Source of the DNA: Limnochordaceae bacterium
Lineage (GTDB): Bacteria > Bacillota > Limnochordia > Limnochordales > Geochordaceae
Length of the DNA stretch: 64,000 nucleotides
Direction of reading: 5' to 3'
NCBI GenBank assembly: GCA_014896295.1
Contig: JADBKR010000002.1
Location: 62,001 to 126,000 of the forward strand
Positions 17,617 to 27,159 of the stretch are shown piece by piece. The notes below the pieces were generated by a model that was not told where the DNA came from, made no database searches, and saw nothing but the letters and a program-made list of their open reading frames with translations. Each line of letters opens with the position of its first letter. The stretch's first letter is position 1. The translations under genes were made by a program, and so were the position numbers.

Positions 17617-19759
17617 TCAGGGCCGTGCCAGGAGCGCGCCCACCAGGCCGTCCTCGAAAGACGCGTCGTCGAACCCCCTCTGCCCGTGCTCGTACGGCGA
17701 GTAAGTCGGGGCGACCACGAGGGTCACCGATCCCGCTCCCACTCGCTCCCTTGCCACGAGGGCCATTTCCTCCCCGGCGTCGCCGGCCCCTCCCCACGCC
17801 AGCACGTCCACGCCGTCCGGAAGCACGGCTCCCCTCGAAAGCGGCCCCTCCTGCAAGCCCAGAGCGCTCGGACGCCGCAGGTAGAGCTGAGCCCCGGCGC
17901 CGAGCCCTCGCACCACCCGCACGATCCGGGCCGCCGGATCACCCGGCGTATCCCGGGTGCCCACGGCCGGCGCGCCCGCTTCGAGGGGCTCGGCTCGGAA
18001 GCGTAAGTGCGCGCCAAGAGCCGTCAGGATACGGTTGAGCTGATCCACACCATGGCGACCGCCATCCGGGTCGAGACCACCGGCCAGCAGCACCCGCCCG
18101 CCGTCTCGCACCCAGCGGGCGAGCGCCTCGAGCTCGTGGGCAGCGAAGGTCGCCGGAGTCAGGGAGAAGCCCGGTTCAGGCACCGCCGCCACCAGGAGAT
18201 CGGTCTCCTGGAGAGCTTGCAGGGTCCAGGGCCAGTCGCCGGCAGAGGCGTCCACGCCCCCCTGCCGCAGCCTTTCGAGGAAGGCTCCCGCCAGACCGGT
18301 GTACCGGTTGTTGTGGGCCTCATCCACGAGTAACCGCCCCAGAGCCCGCTCCCGTACGCGGACCGGCTGGGGGTAGCGGTTAGGGAGCCCGCCTCCAGGG
18401 ATGACGAGCTCCAGCACCAGCGCCTGGGGCCCCGGGCGAGCCGGCCGCCACACCGTCTCCACCGGTACGGTCGCCATGGGTTGGATCTCGACTTCGGCCG
18501 GGTCGCTCCGCCACCCCGGGGAGCTCCAGCGCACCTGCACCCGCCGGGCCTGCTCCCGATCGTTGATCAGCACCGCCCTGGCCCGGTATTCCCGCCCCAC
18601 GACAAACAGCGTGCCGGGCAGCTCCAGCCCCGCGGCGCGCACCCCCGAAGGGTGCGCGAACCAGATGGGGCTCGGAGACGAGGAGGTCGCCGTCTTGCTG
18701 CACCGCCCGTACGTAAAACCAGGCGTCGCCCCGGCCGAGCTCCACCGAAAAGCGCAGGTCGGCCCGCCGGGCTCCCTCGAGCGCCATCTCCCGCACGACC
18801 TGACCGCCGTTGCCGATGACCTGCACCGAAGCAAACCCGTCGCCCGCGTCGGGGTCCCACAGGGCCACCCTCAGGGGCACGCGGGAAGCGAGAGGCAGCA
18901 CCTCGCCCATCCACGCCGCGCCCGAGCGAAAGATCAGGCGGGCGTCGGGGTCTTCGGTCGCATACGTGCGCCGGCTGCGAATGGCCTCGACCAGGTCGCT
19001 CTCCGTCAAAGACCGCGCCCAGACGGCGGTGCGGCTCGGCGTGGCGGTGCCCCACTCGGCCCGGTGCACGTCGGAGTTGTTGGCCGCCCCCACTCTCCAC
19101 CCCTGGTCGAGGGCCAGGCGGTAGCTCCCTTCGTAGCGGGTGTTGTGGGCGAACGGCCCGTTGCCCACTTCCAGGAGCTCGATGACCCGATCGGCCCTCG
19201 GGTCGTAGCGGAAAGCGTCCCAGTTTTGCTGGATGTCGAACCCCGGGTGGTTGAACTGGGCGAAGAGCACCACGTGGCTTTCGAGCCACCGGTAGAGCTC
19301 AGGGTAGACCGGCTGGCGCTCCCGGTCGGGAAAGCCCTCCCACGTGAACACGTTGATGTGTCCCTGGGTACTCTGGGTCCACTCGGCTCCGGGAAGGGCC
19401 ACGAATTCCCCCGGCCGCTGGGCCTGTCTCGCCGCCCTCAACAGGTCGTCCACGTGCTCCGGGCGCCCGTTGAGGCTGTACGCATGGTCGGACAGCCCGA
19501 GAAAGTCGAGTTTCCCTACCCTCCAGGCGTAGAAGTACGCGTCCCGCGGCCGGAGCTCGCCGTCGGAGTACGAGGTATGGGCGTGCAGGTCCCCGAAGAA
19601 GACGCACAAGCCCCCCGCCTCGCCCTCCGGCGCCTCGCAGCCGGCTCCGGCAGCGCCGGCCGGAGGGAGCCCGCCCGCCAGCGCGGTCGCGGCGGCCAGG
19701 ATCCCGCCCAGCACGCGCCCGGCAAGCGCCGGCCTAGCGACGCCGAGCGAGCTCCGCAT
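17617..19759 (-). CDS. Secreted CehA/McbA-family PHP-fold metallohydrolase with C-terminal GATase-like domain (frameshifted)
   Basis: A Sec signal peptide (about residues 1-40) precedes a PHP domain with the metal-binding GDLHAHTSYSDG and GLSDHAYS motifs, NHPGFD, and a closing SDVH / RRTYAT region, as in CehA/McbA hydrolases. The C-terminal ~370 residues hold a beta-sandwich-like stretch and a domain (LLVDEAHNN, ALARWVRDGGRVLLAGG) resembling GATase-like or DUF4350 folds. The two halves are in different frames. Removing one base from the GGGG run 18667-18670 yields a 713-residue protein through SEPIWFAHPSG. It lies between the binding-protein and permease genes, suggesting that it processes the transported compound outside the cytoplasm. 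It is not a histidinol phosphatase candidate because it is exported. Confidence 0.78.
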
Positions 19760-21008
19760 CCGTCTTGCGAGCCGCCTCCTCCAGCGCCGCCTGAGGGGTC
19801 GCCTTCAACAAGAAGGCCTGCGCGACGGCGTCGGAGATGTAGTTGCGGATCCGGTTCCACTCCTGGATCGGAGGGTCGGTGACCGCGTACGGCAGCAGCA
19901 CCAGCGCGGCGCCGTTGCGGGGATCCCGGCGCAAGTACTCCTGGAACGCCGGAACCTTCATCGCGGACTGGCGGACCGGCAAGTAGAAGGTCTCCATCGA
20001 CCAGCGGGCGGTCTGTTGCGGCTCCACCAGCCACTTCACGAACGTCCACGCCGCCTTCTGTTGCTCCGGCGTGGCCTTGCTGAAGATGACCAGGTCCGTG
20101 CCCGCGACCGGCGTCCGCCGGCTCGACCGCGTCGGCAGGGGCCCGATCCCCCACTCGAACTTGTCGCCGACCGCCTGCTCCACGTACGGGCGGCCGGGGA
20201 CGGAGGTGGCATAGGCCGCTACCTTGCCGGCCGCGAAGTCCTGCTCCATGTAGCCCTCGATGTAGTACGCCACCCGGTACTTGTGAAGCAGGTCGACCAT
20301 GAACTGCAGCGCTTCCACTCCGGGCTTCCCGGCAAAGCGGGCTTTCTGGAAGTCCGGGCTCAGCCACTCCCCGCCGTTGGTCAGCAGGAAGAGGGCGAAC
20401 TGGTCGACGTTGGGCCGCAGGCCGAAGCCGTGCCGGACGATCTCCCCGCCCCGCTCGAGGGTGGCCGCTTTGGAGACCTTGAGCAGCGCCTCCCAGTCGG
20501 TCGGAGCGCTCACCCCGAGCTCCTTGTAGAGGCTCGCGTTGTAAAAGAGCACGTAGATGCTCTTGTTGAACGGGATGCTCCAGAGCGTGCCGTCCCACCG
20601 GTTGGCCTCCAGGAACACCGGCCAGAAGTCGGCCAGCTCCTCCTTGCTCCAACCGTCCGGCCCCTCGACGAACGGATCCAGGGGCACGATGGCCTTCGCC
20701 TCGAGCAGCTGCTCGGTCCAGTTGCTGTACGACTGCGCCACGACCGGGGGTTGGCCGGCCGCCACCGATGCGAGAATCTTCTGCTGCAACTGCCCGTAGT
20801 TGCCCTGGTACTGGGCCACGACCTCCACGCCGGGATGGGCACGGTTGAACTCGTCGACGAGCGCCTTGATGGTCTCCCCCAGCGGCCCGCCCATGGCATG
20901 CCAGAAGGTGATGGTCGTCCTGGCCCCGGCGGCTGTCGCAGGGACCGGCGCCAGCGCCACCACCAGCAGCGCTGCCACGATCCAGGCCCTGGTGCCGAGT
21001 GTGCGCAA
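19734..21008 (-). CDS. Sugar-type (UgpB-like) ABC transporter substrate-binding protein
   Basis: A 424-residue extracytoplasmic binding protein of the CUT1 class (TITFWHAMGG near the mature N-terminus, FNKSIYVLFYN, FKWLVEP). The signal peptide (residues 1-~27) ends in ATAAGA without a lipobox Cys, so the protein should be soluble in a periplasm rather than a lipoprotein. TTG 21008 is the start, after AAAGGGGCGG. The resemblance to UgpB suggests a glycerol-phosphate or sugar ligand, but this is not provable here. Its end overlaps the start of the CehA-like gene by 26 bp. Confidence 0.85.
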   Translation of the reverse strand: MRTLGTRAWIVAALLVVALAPVPATAAGARTTITFWHAMGGPLGETIKALVDEFNRAHPGVEVVAQYQGNYGQLQQKILASVAAGQPPVVAQSYSNWTEQLLEAKAIVPLDPFVEGPDGWSKEELADFWPVFLEANRWDGTLWSIPFNKSIYVLFYNASLYKELGVSAPTDWEALLKVSKAATLERGGEIVRHGFGLRPNVDQFALFLLTNGGEWLSPDFQKARFAGKPGVEALQFMVDLLHKYRVAYYIEGYMEQDFAAGKVAAYATSVPGRPYVEQAVGDKFEWGIGPLPTRSSRRTPVAGTDLVIFSKATPEQQKAAWTFVKWLVEPQQTARWSMETFYLPVRQSAMKVPAFQEYLRRDPRNGAALVLLPYAVTDPPIQEWNRIRNYISDAVAQAFLLKATPQAALEEAARKTDAELARRR

Positions 21009-21139
21009 CGCTTGGCCGCCCCTTTCCGACGGTGGGTTCGACGCGCCGGGAAAGGCCTCCTCGGAAGGAGCCCCGTGGATTCGTCAACAGGGGTGTTAAC
21101 AATGCGTTGCGGGAGCTTTTCGAGCCGGGGCGAGGCCGC

Positions 21140-22731
21140 CTACTCCCATTCGATGGTCGCGGGCGGCTTGGCGCTCACGTCGTAGACCACCCGGGAGACC
21201 GTGGGCACCTCGTTGGTGATGCGGTGAGAGATCCGATCCAGCACCTCGTAGGGCAACCGTACCCAGTCGGCCGTCATGCCGTCGTCGCTTTGCACGCACC
21301 GCACGGCAATGACCGGCCCGTAATGGCGGGCATCCCCCTTGACCCCGACGCTCCAGGCACCGGTCCAGACAGCGAAGGCCTGCCAGACCTCTCTGGCCCA
21401 CCCGGCCCTCTCCACCTCTTCCTGCACGATGGCGTCGCACGCCCGCACCGTCTCCAGGGCCTCGGCCGTCACCTCGCCGACCACCCTCACCGCCAGCCCC
21501 GGGCCGGGGAACGGATGACGGTGCACGATGGCGTCGGGAAGCCCCAGCTCCCGGGCCACCCTGCGCACCTCGTCCTTGAAGAGGTACCGAAACGGCTCCA
21601 CCAGCGTGAGCTGCATCTGCTCCGGCAGCCCGCCCACGTTGTGGTGCGACTTGATGGTGGCGGTGCGCCCGCCGCCCGACTCCACCACGTCGGGGTAGAG
21701 CGTGCCCTGGACGAGGTAGCGCACGTCGGGGACGCCTCGGGCGCTTTCCTCGAAAACCCGGATGAACTCTCGGCCGATGATCCGCCGCTTCTCCTCGGGG
21801 TCCACGACGCCGGCCAGCTTCGTGAGGAAGCGCTGCCGGGCATCGACGCGGGTCACGGGCACGCCGAGCCGCCCGCCGATCTCCCGCTCGACCGTCTCGG
21901 GCTCCCCCCGGCGCAGCAGGCCGTGATCCACGAAGATCGCCGTCAGCCGGTCGCCCAGCGCCCGGTGCGCCAGCACCGCCGCCGTCGACGAATCGACTCC
22001 GCCGCTCAAGGCCACCACCGCGCGCCCCCCGGTCACCTGCCGGCGAAGCTCGTCGACGGCGCGCTCCACGAAGGCGTGCATGTTCCACCCGCCACGCAGG
22101 CCCGCCAGGTCGTACAGGAAATGGCGCAGGAGCTCGGAGCCGAAGGGCGTGTGGGCCACCTCGGGGTGGAACTGCACCCCGAACCAGGGGCGCGACCCGT
22201 GCTCCATGGCCGCCACCGGCGAAAGCGGCGTCCGGGCCACCGTGCGAAAGCCGGGAGGCGGCCGTCGCACCAGGTCCCCGTGGCTCATCCAGCAGGTCAT
22301 GCGCGCTCCCGGCGACCCGATCCCCTCGAACAGCCGCCCCGGCCTCCCGTCGTCCGCCGCCAGCACCTCGAGCTCCGCCCGGCCGAACTCCTGCCGCTCC
22401 CCCGGCGTACCTCGCCGCCCAGGACATGCGCCATCAGCTGCATCCCGTAGCAGATACCCAAGACGGGTACGCCGGCTTCCCACACCGCGGGATCGGGCCG
22501 GGGCGCATCCTCGGCGTACACGCTGGAGGGCCCGCCCGAGAGGATGATGGCCTGCGGCTTGCGGGACAGGATGGTCTGCGCCGGCGCGTCCCCCGGCAGC
22601 ACCTCACAGTACACGCCCAGCTCCCGCACCCTGCGGGCGATGAGCAGCGTGTACTGCGCCCCCAGGTCCAGCACCAGCACCCGTTCGGCGCCGGGCATAC
22701 CGGCCGGGTCGACGGCGATGACCGGCCGCAT
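21140..22731 (-). CDS. guaA: GMP synthase (glutamine-hydrolysing) (frameshifted)
   Basis: Converts XMP to GMP. The N-terminal glutaminase domain ([14 protein letters not shown], nucleophile Cys94 in LGICYGMQ) reads in one frame up to LGGEVRRG. The rest reads in another: the glutaminase end with FHPEV, the ATP-pyrophosphatase domain with ALSGGVDSS, and the dimerisation domain ending PPATIEWE. Adding one base to the CCCCC run 22399-22403 (plus strand) restores [10 protein letters not shown] and a 530-residue enzyme of normal size. ATG 22731 directly follows the hpt stop codon. Confidence 0.93.
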
Positions 22732-23310
22732 TCAGCGCGAACCTCTCTGGACGGCCTCAGGGCTCAGGATGCCGATGAACGGCAGATTGCGGTAGTGCTC
22801 CGCGTAGTCCAGCCCGTACCCCACCACGAACCGGTTGGGAATCGAAAAGCCGACGTAGTCGAGGTGCACGGGGAGCTGCCGCTGTTCGCTCTTGTCGAGC
22901 AGCACGCACACCCGCAAGCTGGCCGGCTTGCGGGACTGGAGGTTGTCCAGCAGGTAGCGAAGGGTCAGCCCCGTGTCCACGATGTCCTCCACGATGATCA
23001 CGTGGCGATCGGCGATGGGGTGGTCCAGGTCCTTGAGGATCCGCACGACGCCGCTCGACTTGGTGCCCGCCCCGTAGCTCGAGATGGCCATGAAGTCGAC
23101 GGTGGACGGGATCGAGACGGCCCGCAGCAGATCGGACAGGAAGAGGACGGCGCCCTTGAGGATCCCGACGAAGAGGGGATCCAGGTCCTTGTACTCGTGG
23201 GAGATTTGGTGGCCGAGCTCCTGCACCCGCTGCCGGATGCGCGCCTCCTCGAGCAGCACGGACTCGATATCGCTCAAAAGAGGGCTCGCCTCCGCCTCGA
23301 GTGAACGCAT
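22732..23310 (-). CDS. hpt: Hypoxanthine phosphoribosyltransferase
   Basis: Salvages hypoxanthine and guanine with PRPP. The 192-residue protein shows the PRPP-binding VIIVEDIVDTGLTL, the flexible-loop ISSYGAGTKSSG, and the purine-contact VGYGLDYAEHYRNLP. ATG 23310 is chosen because it fits the family length and follows GAGGGGC; the frame is open further upstream through moaC sequence. Stop and the guaA start are adjacent (TGA then ATG), placing two purine genes in one transcript. Confidence 0.92.
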   Translation of the reverse strand: MRSLEAEASPLLSDIESVLLEEARIRQRVQELGHQISHEYKDLDPLFVGILKGAVLFLSDLLRAVSIPSTVDFMAISSYGAGTKSSGVVRILKDLDHPIADRHVIIVEDIVDTGLTLRYLLDNLQSRKPASLRVCVLLDKSEQRQLPVHLDYVGFSIPNRFVVGYGLDYAEHYRNLPFIGILSPEAVQRGSR

Positions 23311-23323
23311 CCCGGCCCGCCCC

Positions 23324-23806
23324 TCACTCCACTGCCTTCCAGGCCCCGGAGCGGCCTCCCGACTTTTCCACCAGGTGAACGCCGGTAATCCGCATACCGC
23401 GGTCCAGAGCCTTGGCCATATCATACACCGTGAGCGCGGCGACACAAACCGCCGTCAGCGCCTCCATTTCGACGCCGGTCACCCACCGCGCCTTCACCCG
23501 GGCCTCTACTTCCAGCGCCTGGCGCTCGGGCAGGGGCCTCAGGTGCACCTCCACGCCGCTCAACGGGATGGCGTGACAGAGCGGAATCAGCTCGGCGGTG
23601 CGCTTGGCGGCCATGGTGCCGGCGATGCGGGCCGCCGCCAGCACGTCTCCTTTGGGCACGCGCCCCTGGGTGATGGCCTGGAGCGTCTCACCCCCCATCT
23701 CCACGTAGCCGCGCGCCACGGCCTCCCGCAAGGTGACGTCCTTGCCCGACACGTCCACCATGCGGGCCCGTCCCTGGTCGTCGAGGTGGGTGAGCTCTCC
23801 TTCCAT
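23324..23806 (-). CDS. moaC: Cyclic pyranopterin monophosphate synthase
   Basis: Second enzyme of molybdenum cofactor biosynthesis, making cPMP from the MoaA product. 160 residues, usual for the family, with [45 protein letters not shown] and [20 protein letters not shown] all visible. It follows glnA by 13 bp and precedes hpt by 13 bp. No other moa/moe genes lie in the window, so its position in a nitrogen/purine operon is odd but clear. Confidence 0.95.
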   Translation of the reverse strand: MEGELTHLDDQGRARMVDVSGKDVTLREAVARGYVEMGGETLQAITQGRVPKGDVLAAARIAGTMAAKRTAELIPLCHAIPLSGVEVHLRPLPERQALEVEARVKARWVTGVEMEALTAVCVAALTVYDMAKALDRGMRITGVHLVEKSGGRSGAWKAVE

Positions 23807-23819
23807 GAACCCCTCCGGC

Positions 23820-25148
23820 TCAGAAAGTGCCCAGGTACTGCTCGACTTCCCACCGGTGGACCTGGGTGCGATACACGTCCCACTCGATGCGCTTGGCCTC
23901 CACGAACCGGGAGAAGACGTGCGAACCCAGCGTTTCGACGACGAGTTCGTCCTTGACCAGCTCGTTGACGGCCTCCTCGAGCGACCCCGGAAGGCTGCGG
24001 ATGCCCGCTCGCTGCCGCTCCTCCGCCGTCATGTGGTAGATGTTCTTGTTGTGCGACTCGGGCGGCGACAGCCTGCGCCGCACGCCGTCGAGCCCCGCCG
24101 CGATGATGACCGCGAAGGCCAGGTACGGGTTGGCCGAGGGGTCCGGGCTGCGCAACTCCACCCGGGTCGATCGGCCCCGGCCGGAGGGCACCCGCACCAG
24201 GGCGCTGCGGTTTTGCGCGGACCACGAGATGTACACCGGCGCCTCGTAGCCCGGCACGAGCCGCTTGTACGAGTTGACCAGCGGGTTGGTCACCGCCGTG
24301 AAGGCCCGGGCGTGCTCGAGCAGCCCGGCCACGAAGTGCAGCGCGACGCTGGAGAGCTGGTACGGGCCAGCCGGCTCGTAAAACGCGTTTTCGCCGTCCC
24401 GGAACAGCGAGAGGTGGGTGTGCATCCCCGAGCCCGCCACCCCGTAGATCGGCTTGGGCATGAACGTCGCGTGGAGCCCGCGGCGCGCTGCCACCGTCCG
24501 GGTCACGACCTTGAGGGTGGCCACCCGGTCGGCGGTGACCAGGGCGTCGTCGTACCTGAAGTCGATCTCGTGCTGGCCCGGAGCCACCTCGTGGTGGCTC
24601 GCCTCCACGTCGAAGCCCATGGACTCCAGTGCCAGGACGATCTCCTGCCGGGCCGCCTCCCCCTGGTCGACCGGGCCGAGGTCGAAGTACCCGGCCTCGT
24701 CGTGAGTCTGGGTGGTCGGCTTGCCGTCGGGATCGCGCCGGAACAGGAAAAACTCGCACTCCGGCCCCAGCATCACCCGGAAGCCCATGTCGGCAGCCTG
24801 CTGCAGGACGCGCTTGAGGACCATCCGCGGATCGCCCTCGAAGGGCTCCCCGTCGGAACGGACCACGTCGCAGATGAGCCGGGCCGCCCGGGCCTCGCCC
24901 GTCAGCCCCGGAAACAGGCAGTAGGTGGAGGGGTCGGGCCGCAACCGCATGTCCGACTCTTCGATCCGGGTGAACCCCTCGATCGACGACCCGTCGAACA
25001 TGATCCCCTCCTCCAGCGCGCGCTCGAGCTGGCGAACGGGGATCGCCACGTTCTTGACCACGCCCAGGATGTCGGTGAACTGCAGGCGGACGAACTCGAC
25101 GGCATCTTCCCGTGCGCGACGAATCACCGCGGCCGATGCATCATCCAT
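23820..25148 (-). CDS. glnA: Glutamine synthetase type I (alpha form)
   Basis: ATP-dependent amidation of glutamate. 442 residues, the short GSI-alpha form of Bacillota, without the insertion carrying the adenylylation Tyr. Motifs include FDGSSIEGF followed by RIEESDM (carrying the Arg that mediates feedback inhibition in Bacillus), [21 protein letters not shown] and NPYLAFA. The gene lies 87 bp behind the GlnR-like regulator gene in the standard glnR-glnA order, so feedback-inhibited enzyme and regulator are probably coupled as in Bacillus. Confidence 0.96.
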   Translation of the reverse strand: MDDASAAVIRRAREDAVEFVRLQFTDILGVVKNVAIPVRQLERALEEGIMFDGSSIEGFTRIEESDMRLRPDPSTYCLFPGLTGEARAARLICDVVRSDGEPFEGDPRMVLKRVLQQAADMGFRVMLGPECEFFLFRRDPDGKPTTQTHDEAGYFDLGPVDQGEAARQEIVLALESMGFDVEASHHEVAPGQHEIDFRYDDALVTADRVATLKVVTRTVAARRGLHATFMPKPIYGVAGSGMHTHLSLFRDGENAFYEPAGPYQLSSVALHFVAGLLEHARAFTAVTNPLVNSYKRLVPGYEAPVYISWSAQNRSALVRVPSGRGRSTRVELRSPDPSANPYLAFAVIIAAGLDGVRRRLSPPESHNKNIYHMTAEERQRAGIRSLPGSLEEAVNELVKDELVVETLGSHVFSRFVEAKRIEWDVYRTQVHRWEVEQYLGTF

Positions 25149-25235
25149 GGCTCCTCGAGCTCCCTTTCGCCCATGCGTGGGTGCATGTGCAGCGGTGTAC
25201 GCCGCGCTCGCCGCGGTTCCTGCACCTTTTCGCCA

Positions 25236-25721
25236 TTACTGCTGACGTTGCTCTTCCAGCCAGCGGACCAGTTCGTCCTGATGATCGACCGGAAACAGCG
25301 ACGTCAGCCTGCGCCCCCGGGCCTGGCGGAAAATGGACGGATGGGTAACGTCTCCGCCGGGTCCCGCAGCGGGACCTCCGACGGCTGCCTCGCCGGCGAG
25401 CTCCTGCCCGCCGGGGCCCGGCGCTGCAGAACCGGCCTCGTGGGCCGCCGGCGTAGCGCCCGGCGCCGGCGCCGCCGCCCCGCCCTGGGAAGCCAGGTAG
25501 GCCCGGACGCCCTCCACGTTGAGCCCCTGGGCCATCAAGCTCTTGACCTGGCGCAAGCGCTCCACGTCCACCGGGGAGAAGAGGCGTCGGTTGCCCCGGG
25601 TGCGGCTGGGGGCAAGGAGCCCCTCCTTCTCGTAGTAGCGGATCTGGCGCGCGCTCAGGCCCGTCAGGCGCTCCACGACCCCGATGGGATAGACCGGCAC
25701 GGTCGGCTCCACTCCAGGCAT
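25236..25721 (-). CDS. glnR: MerR-family regulator, GlnR-like
   Basis: 161 residues from ATG 25721. The N-terminal winged helix (YPIGVVERLTGLSARQIRYYE, split here by GLSARQ, and the wing GNRRLF) is typical of MerR and closely like GlnR/TnrA. An Ala/Gly/Pro-rich linker leads to a short C-terminal tail (SLFPVDHQDELVRWLEEQ) in place of an effector domain, as in GlnR, whose C-terminus senses feedback-inhibited glutamine synthetase. The start was chosen for family fit and a GAGGGGG site about 12 bases upstream. The GlnR name rests mainly on synteny with glnA; the MerR assignment is firm. Confidence 0.8.
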   Translation of the reverse strand: MPGVEPTVPVYPIGVVERLTGLSARQIRYYEKEGLLAPSRTRGNRRLFSPVDVERLRQVKSLMAQGLNVEGVRAYLASQGGAAAPAPGATPAAHEAGSAAPGPGGQELAGEAAVGGPAAGPGGDVTHPSIFRQARGRRLTSLFPVDHQDELVRWLEEQRQQ

Positions 25722-25832
25722 GGTCGGCACACACCCCCTCGTCCCATCGACGGCCGGATGCCCCGGAGGGTCCTCCTGGCCCATTGCACAAGGGCCGGTA
25801 GCTCTATGGAAGCGACACCCCTTTTTACTCTT

Positions 25833-25861
25833 ATCATATCCGGCCCGTGCCGGGCCAACAA
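25833..25861 (-). promoter_or_regulatory. Predicted sigma-A promoter of the glnR-glnA operon with palindromic spacer
   Basis: On the minus strand TTGTTG (25861-25856) and TATGAT (25838-25833) are 17 bases apart, about 110 bases upstream of the glnR start. The spacer contains the inverted repeat GGCCCG-N3-CGGGCC (25842-25856). A palindrome between -35 and -10 is where MerR-family regulators usually bind, although it is not the classical GlnR box. Confidence 0.55.
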
Positions 25862-25879
25862 GGCAGGATGTCAGGACAT

Positions 25880-27092
25880 CTAACGTCTCACGTAGACGCG
25901 GGGCAGCCTCGGACCGAGTTGTGTCACGATCTCGTAAGGAATGGTCCCGGTCAGGCGGGCTGCTTCGTCCACCGTCATCTCGCCCTGGTCTCCGGGGCCC
26001 AGCAGGCAGGCCACGGCCCCCACGGGCGGAGCGTCATCTCCCGTCTCCACCATGCAGTGGTCCATGCAGATGCGCCCGACGACCGGGTAAACCCGGCCCC
26101 CGATGACGGCCCTGCCCCGGTTGGAGAGCCGGCGCGTGTATCCGTCCGCGTACCCGATCGGAAGGGTGGCGATGGTGGTCTGCCGGGTGGTCACGTGGGT
26201 CCTGCCGTAGCTGACGCCGCTCCCGGCCGGCAAGGTGCGCACTTCCGAGACCGCCGCCATCAGGCGGAGCGCGGGCCGCAAGGCGACCCGATCCTGCAGG
26301 TGAGGAGCAGGGTAGTAACCGTAAAGCCCCAGCCCGATGCGCACCATGTCCCATCGCAGTTCAGAGGAGGAGAGCGCTCCGGCCGTGTTGGCCAGGTGGC
26401 GAAGGCCGTGGAGCGCGGGCGCCCAGCTCCCTCTCCACGGATGCCACCGTCTCCCGGAACCGGCCGGCCTGGATCGCCACATAGGAGGGGTCGGGGTCGT
26501 CGGCGGTGGCAAGGTGGGAGTAGACCCCTTCGAGCTCCACGGCCGGCAGCGACGCGACCCGGCCCGCAAGCCAGGCGGCCTGGCCCGGGAGCACGCCCAG
26601 ACGCCCCATGCCCGTGTCCACCTTGAGGTGGACACGGACGCGCCGTCCTCTGGAGCGCGCCGCCGCGTCGAGCCTCCGGGCTGCCTGCTCCGTGGTGATC
26701 GTCGCGGTCAGGCCTGCCTCCACGAGCCGGTCGAGGGGCTCGGCTGCCCCGCCGACTCCGAGGACCAAAATGGGGGCGTCGATGCCGGCGCTGCGCAGCG
26801 CGATCCCCTCGGAGGTGGTCGCGACGGCGAGGTAGCGCGCCCCCGCCTCGAGCGCCACCCGCGCCACCTCCACCGCGCCGTGGCCATAGCCGTCGGCCTT
26901 GACCACCGCCATGACCTGGGCCGGTTGGACCAGCTCCACGAACGCCCGCGTGTTGGCCGCGATCGCGCCGAGGTCCACCTCCACCCAGCTGCGCCGGGGC
27001 CGCGCCGGTTCGCCGCCGCCGGAAGACGACACCCCGGCGTGCGGGACCGCAACGGGCGAAACGTCAACCATTTTGGAAAAATGGGTTGACAC
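25880..27092 (-). CDS. alr: Alanine racemase (frameshifted)
   Basis: PLP enzyme making D-alanine for peptidoglycan. The N-terminal barrel with the PLP lysine (VVKADGYGHGA), KVDTGMGRLG and GVYSHLATAD reads in one frame to about ERELGARA. From LHGLRHLANTAGA onward, including the catalytic Tyr in GSGVSYGRT and VGRICMDHCMV, it reads in another. Removing one base near 26418-26424 (GC-rich, CCC) restores a 403-residue protein. GTG 27092 has an ideal AGGAAGGAG site; the first codons coincide with the predicted BirA operator. A second start, ATG 27071, is possible. Confidence 0.92.
27062..27091. promoter_or_regulatory. Probable BirA operator
   Basis: Perfect inverted arms GTCAACC (27063-27069) and GGTTGAC (27084-27090) are separated by 14 bases; the right arm extends to GGTTGACA. 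This matches the general BirA box form (TGTaaACC, 14-16 base spacer, GGTTtACA). It overlaps the birA -35 hexamer TTGACA and the first codons of divergent alr. The downstream BirA has the N-terminal DNA-binding domain required for repression. Confidence 0.68.
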
Positions 27093-27114
27093 TTGGCCGC
27101 TCCTTCCTTACCCT
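27086..27114 (+). promoter_or_regulatory. Predicted birA-bioY promoter
   Basis: A consensus -35 TTGACA (27086-27091) is followed after 17 bases by TACCCT (27109-27114), a poor -10, about 45 bases before the birA start. The -35 lies within the right arm of the BirA operator, so biotinyl-AMP-bound BirA should block it. Confidence 0.45.
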
Positions 27115-27159
27115 AACCCTGTACACCCTTCGCCACGCGCAGGAGGTGTCCGGCCCGAC

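Noticed and set aside
17617-19759. PHP-domain protein next to his genes as the missing histidinol-phosphatase
   Set aside because: It has a signal peptide and CehA/McbA-type motifs, so it is exported and unlikely to act on cytoplasmic histidinol phosphate.
19516-21102. Long minus-strand frame overlapping the substrate-binding protein
   Set aside because: It is an alternative frame of the binding-protein and cehA-like genes; only the frame at 19734-21008 has a signal peptide and family motifs.
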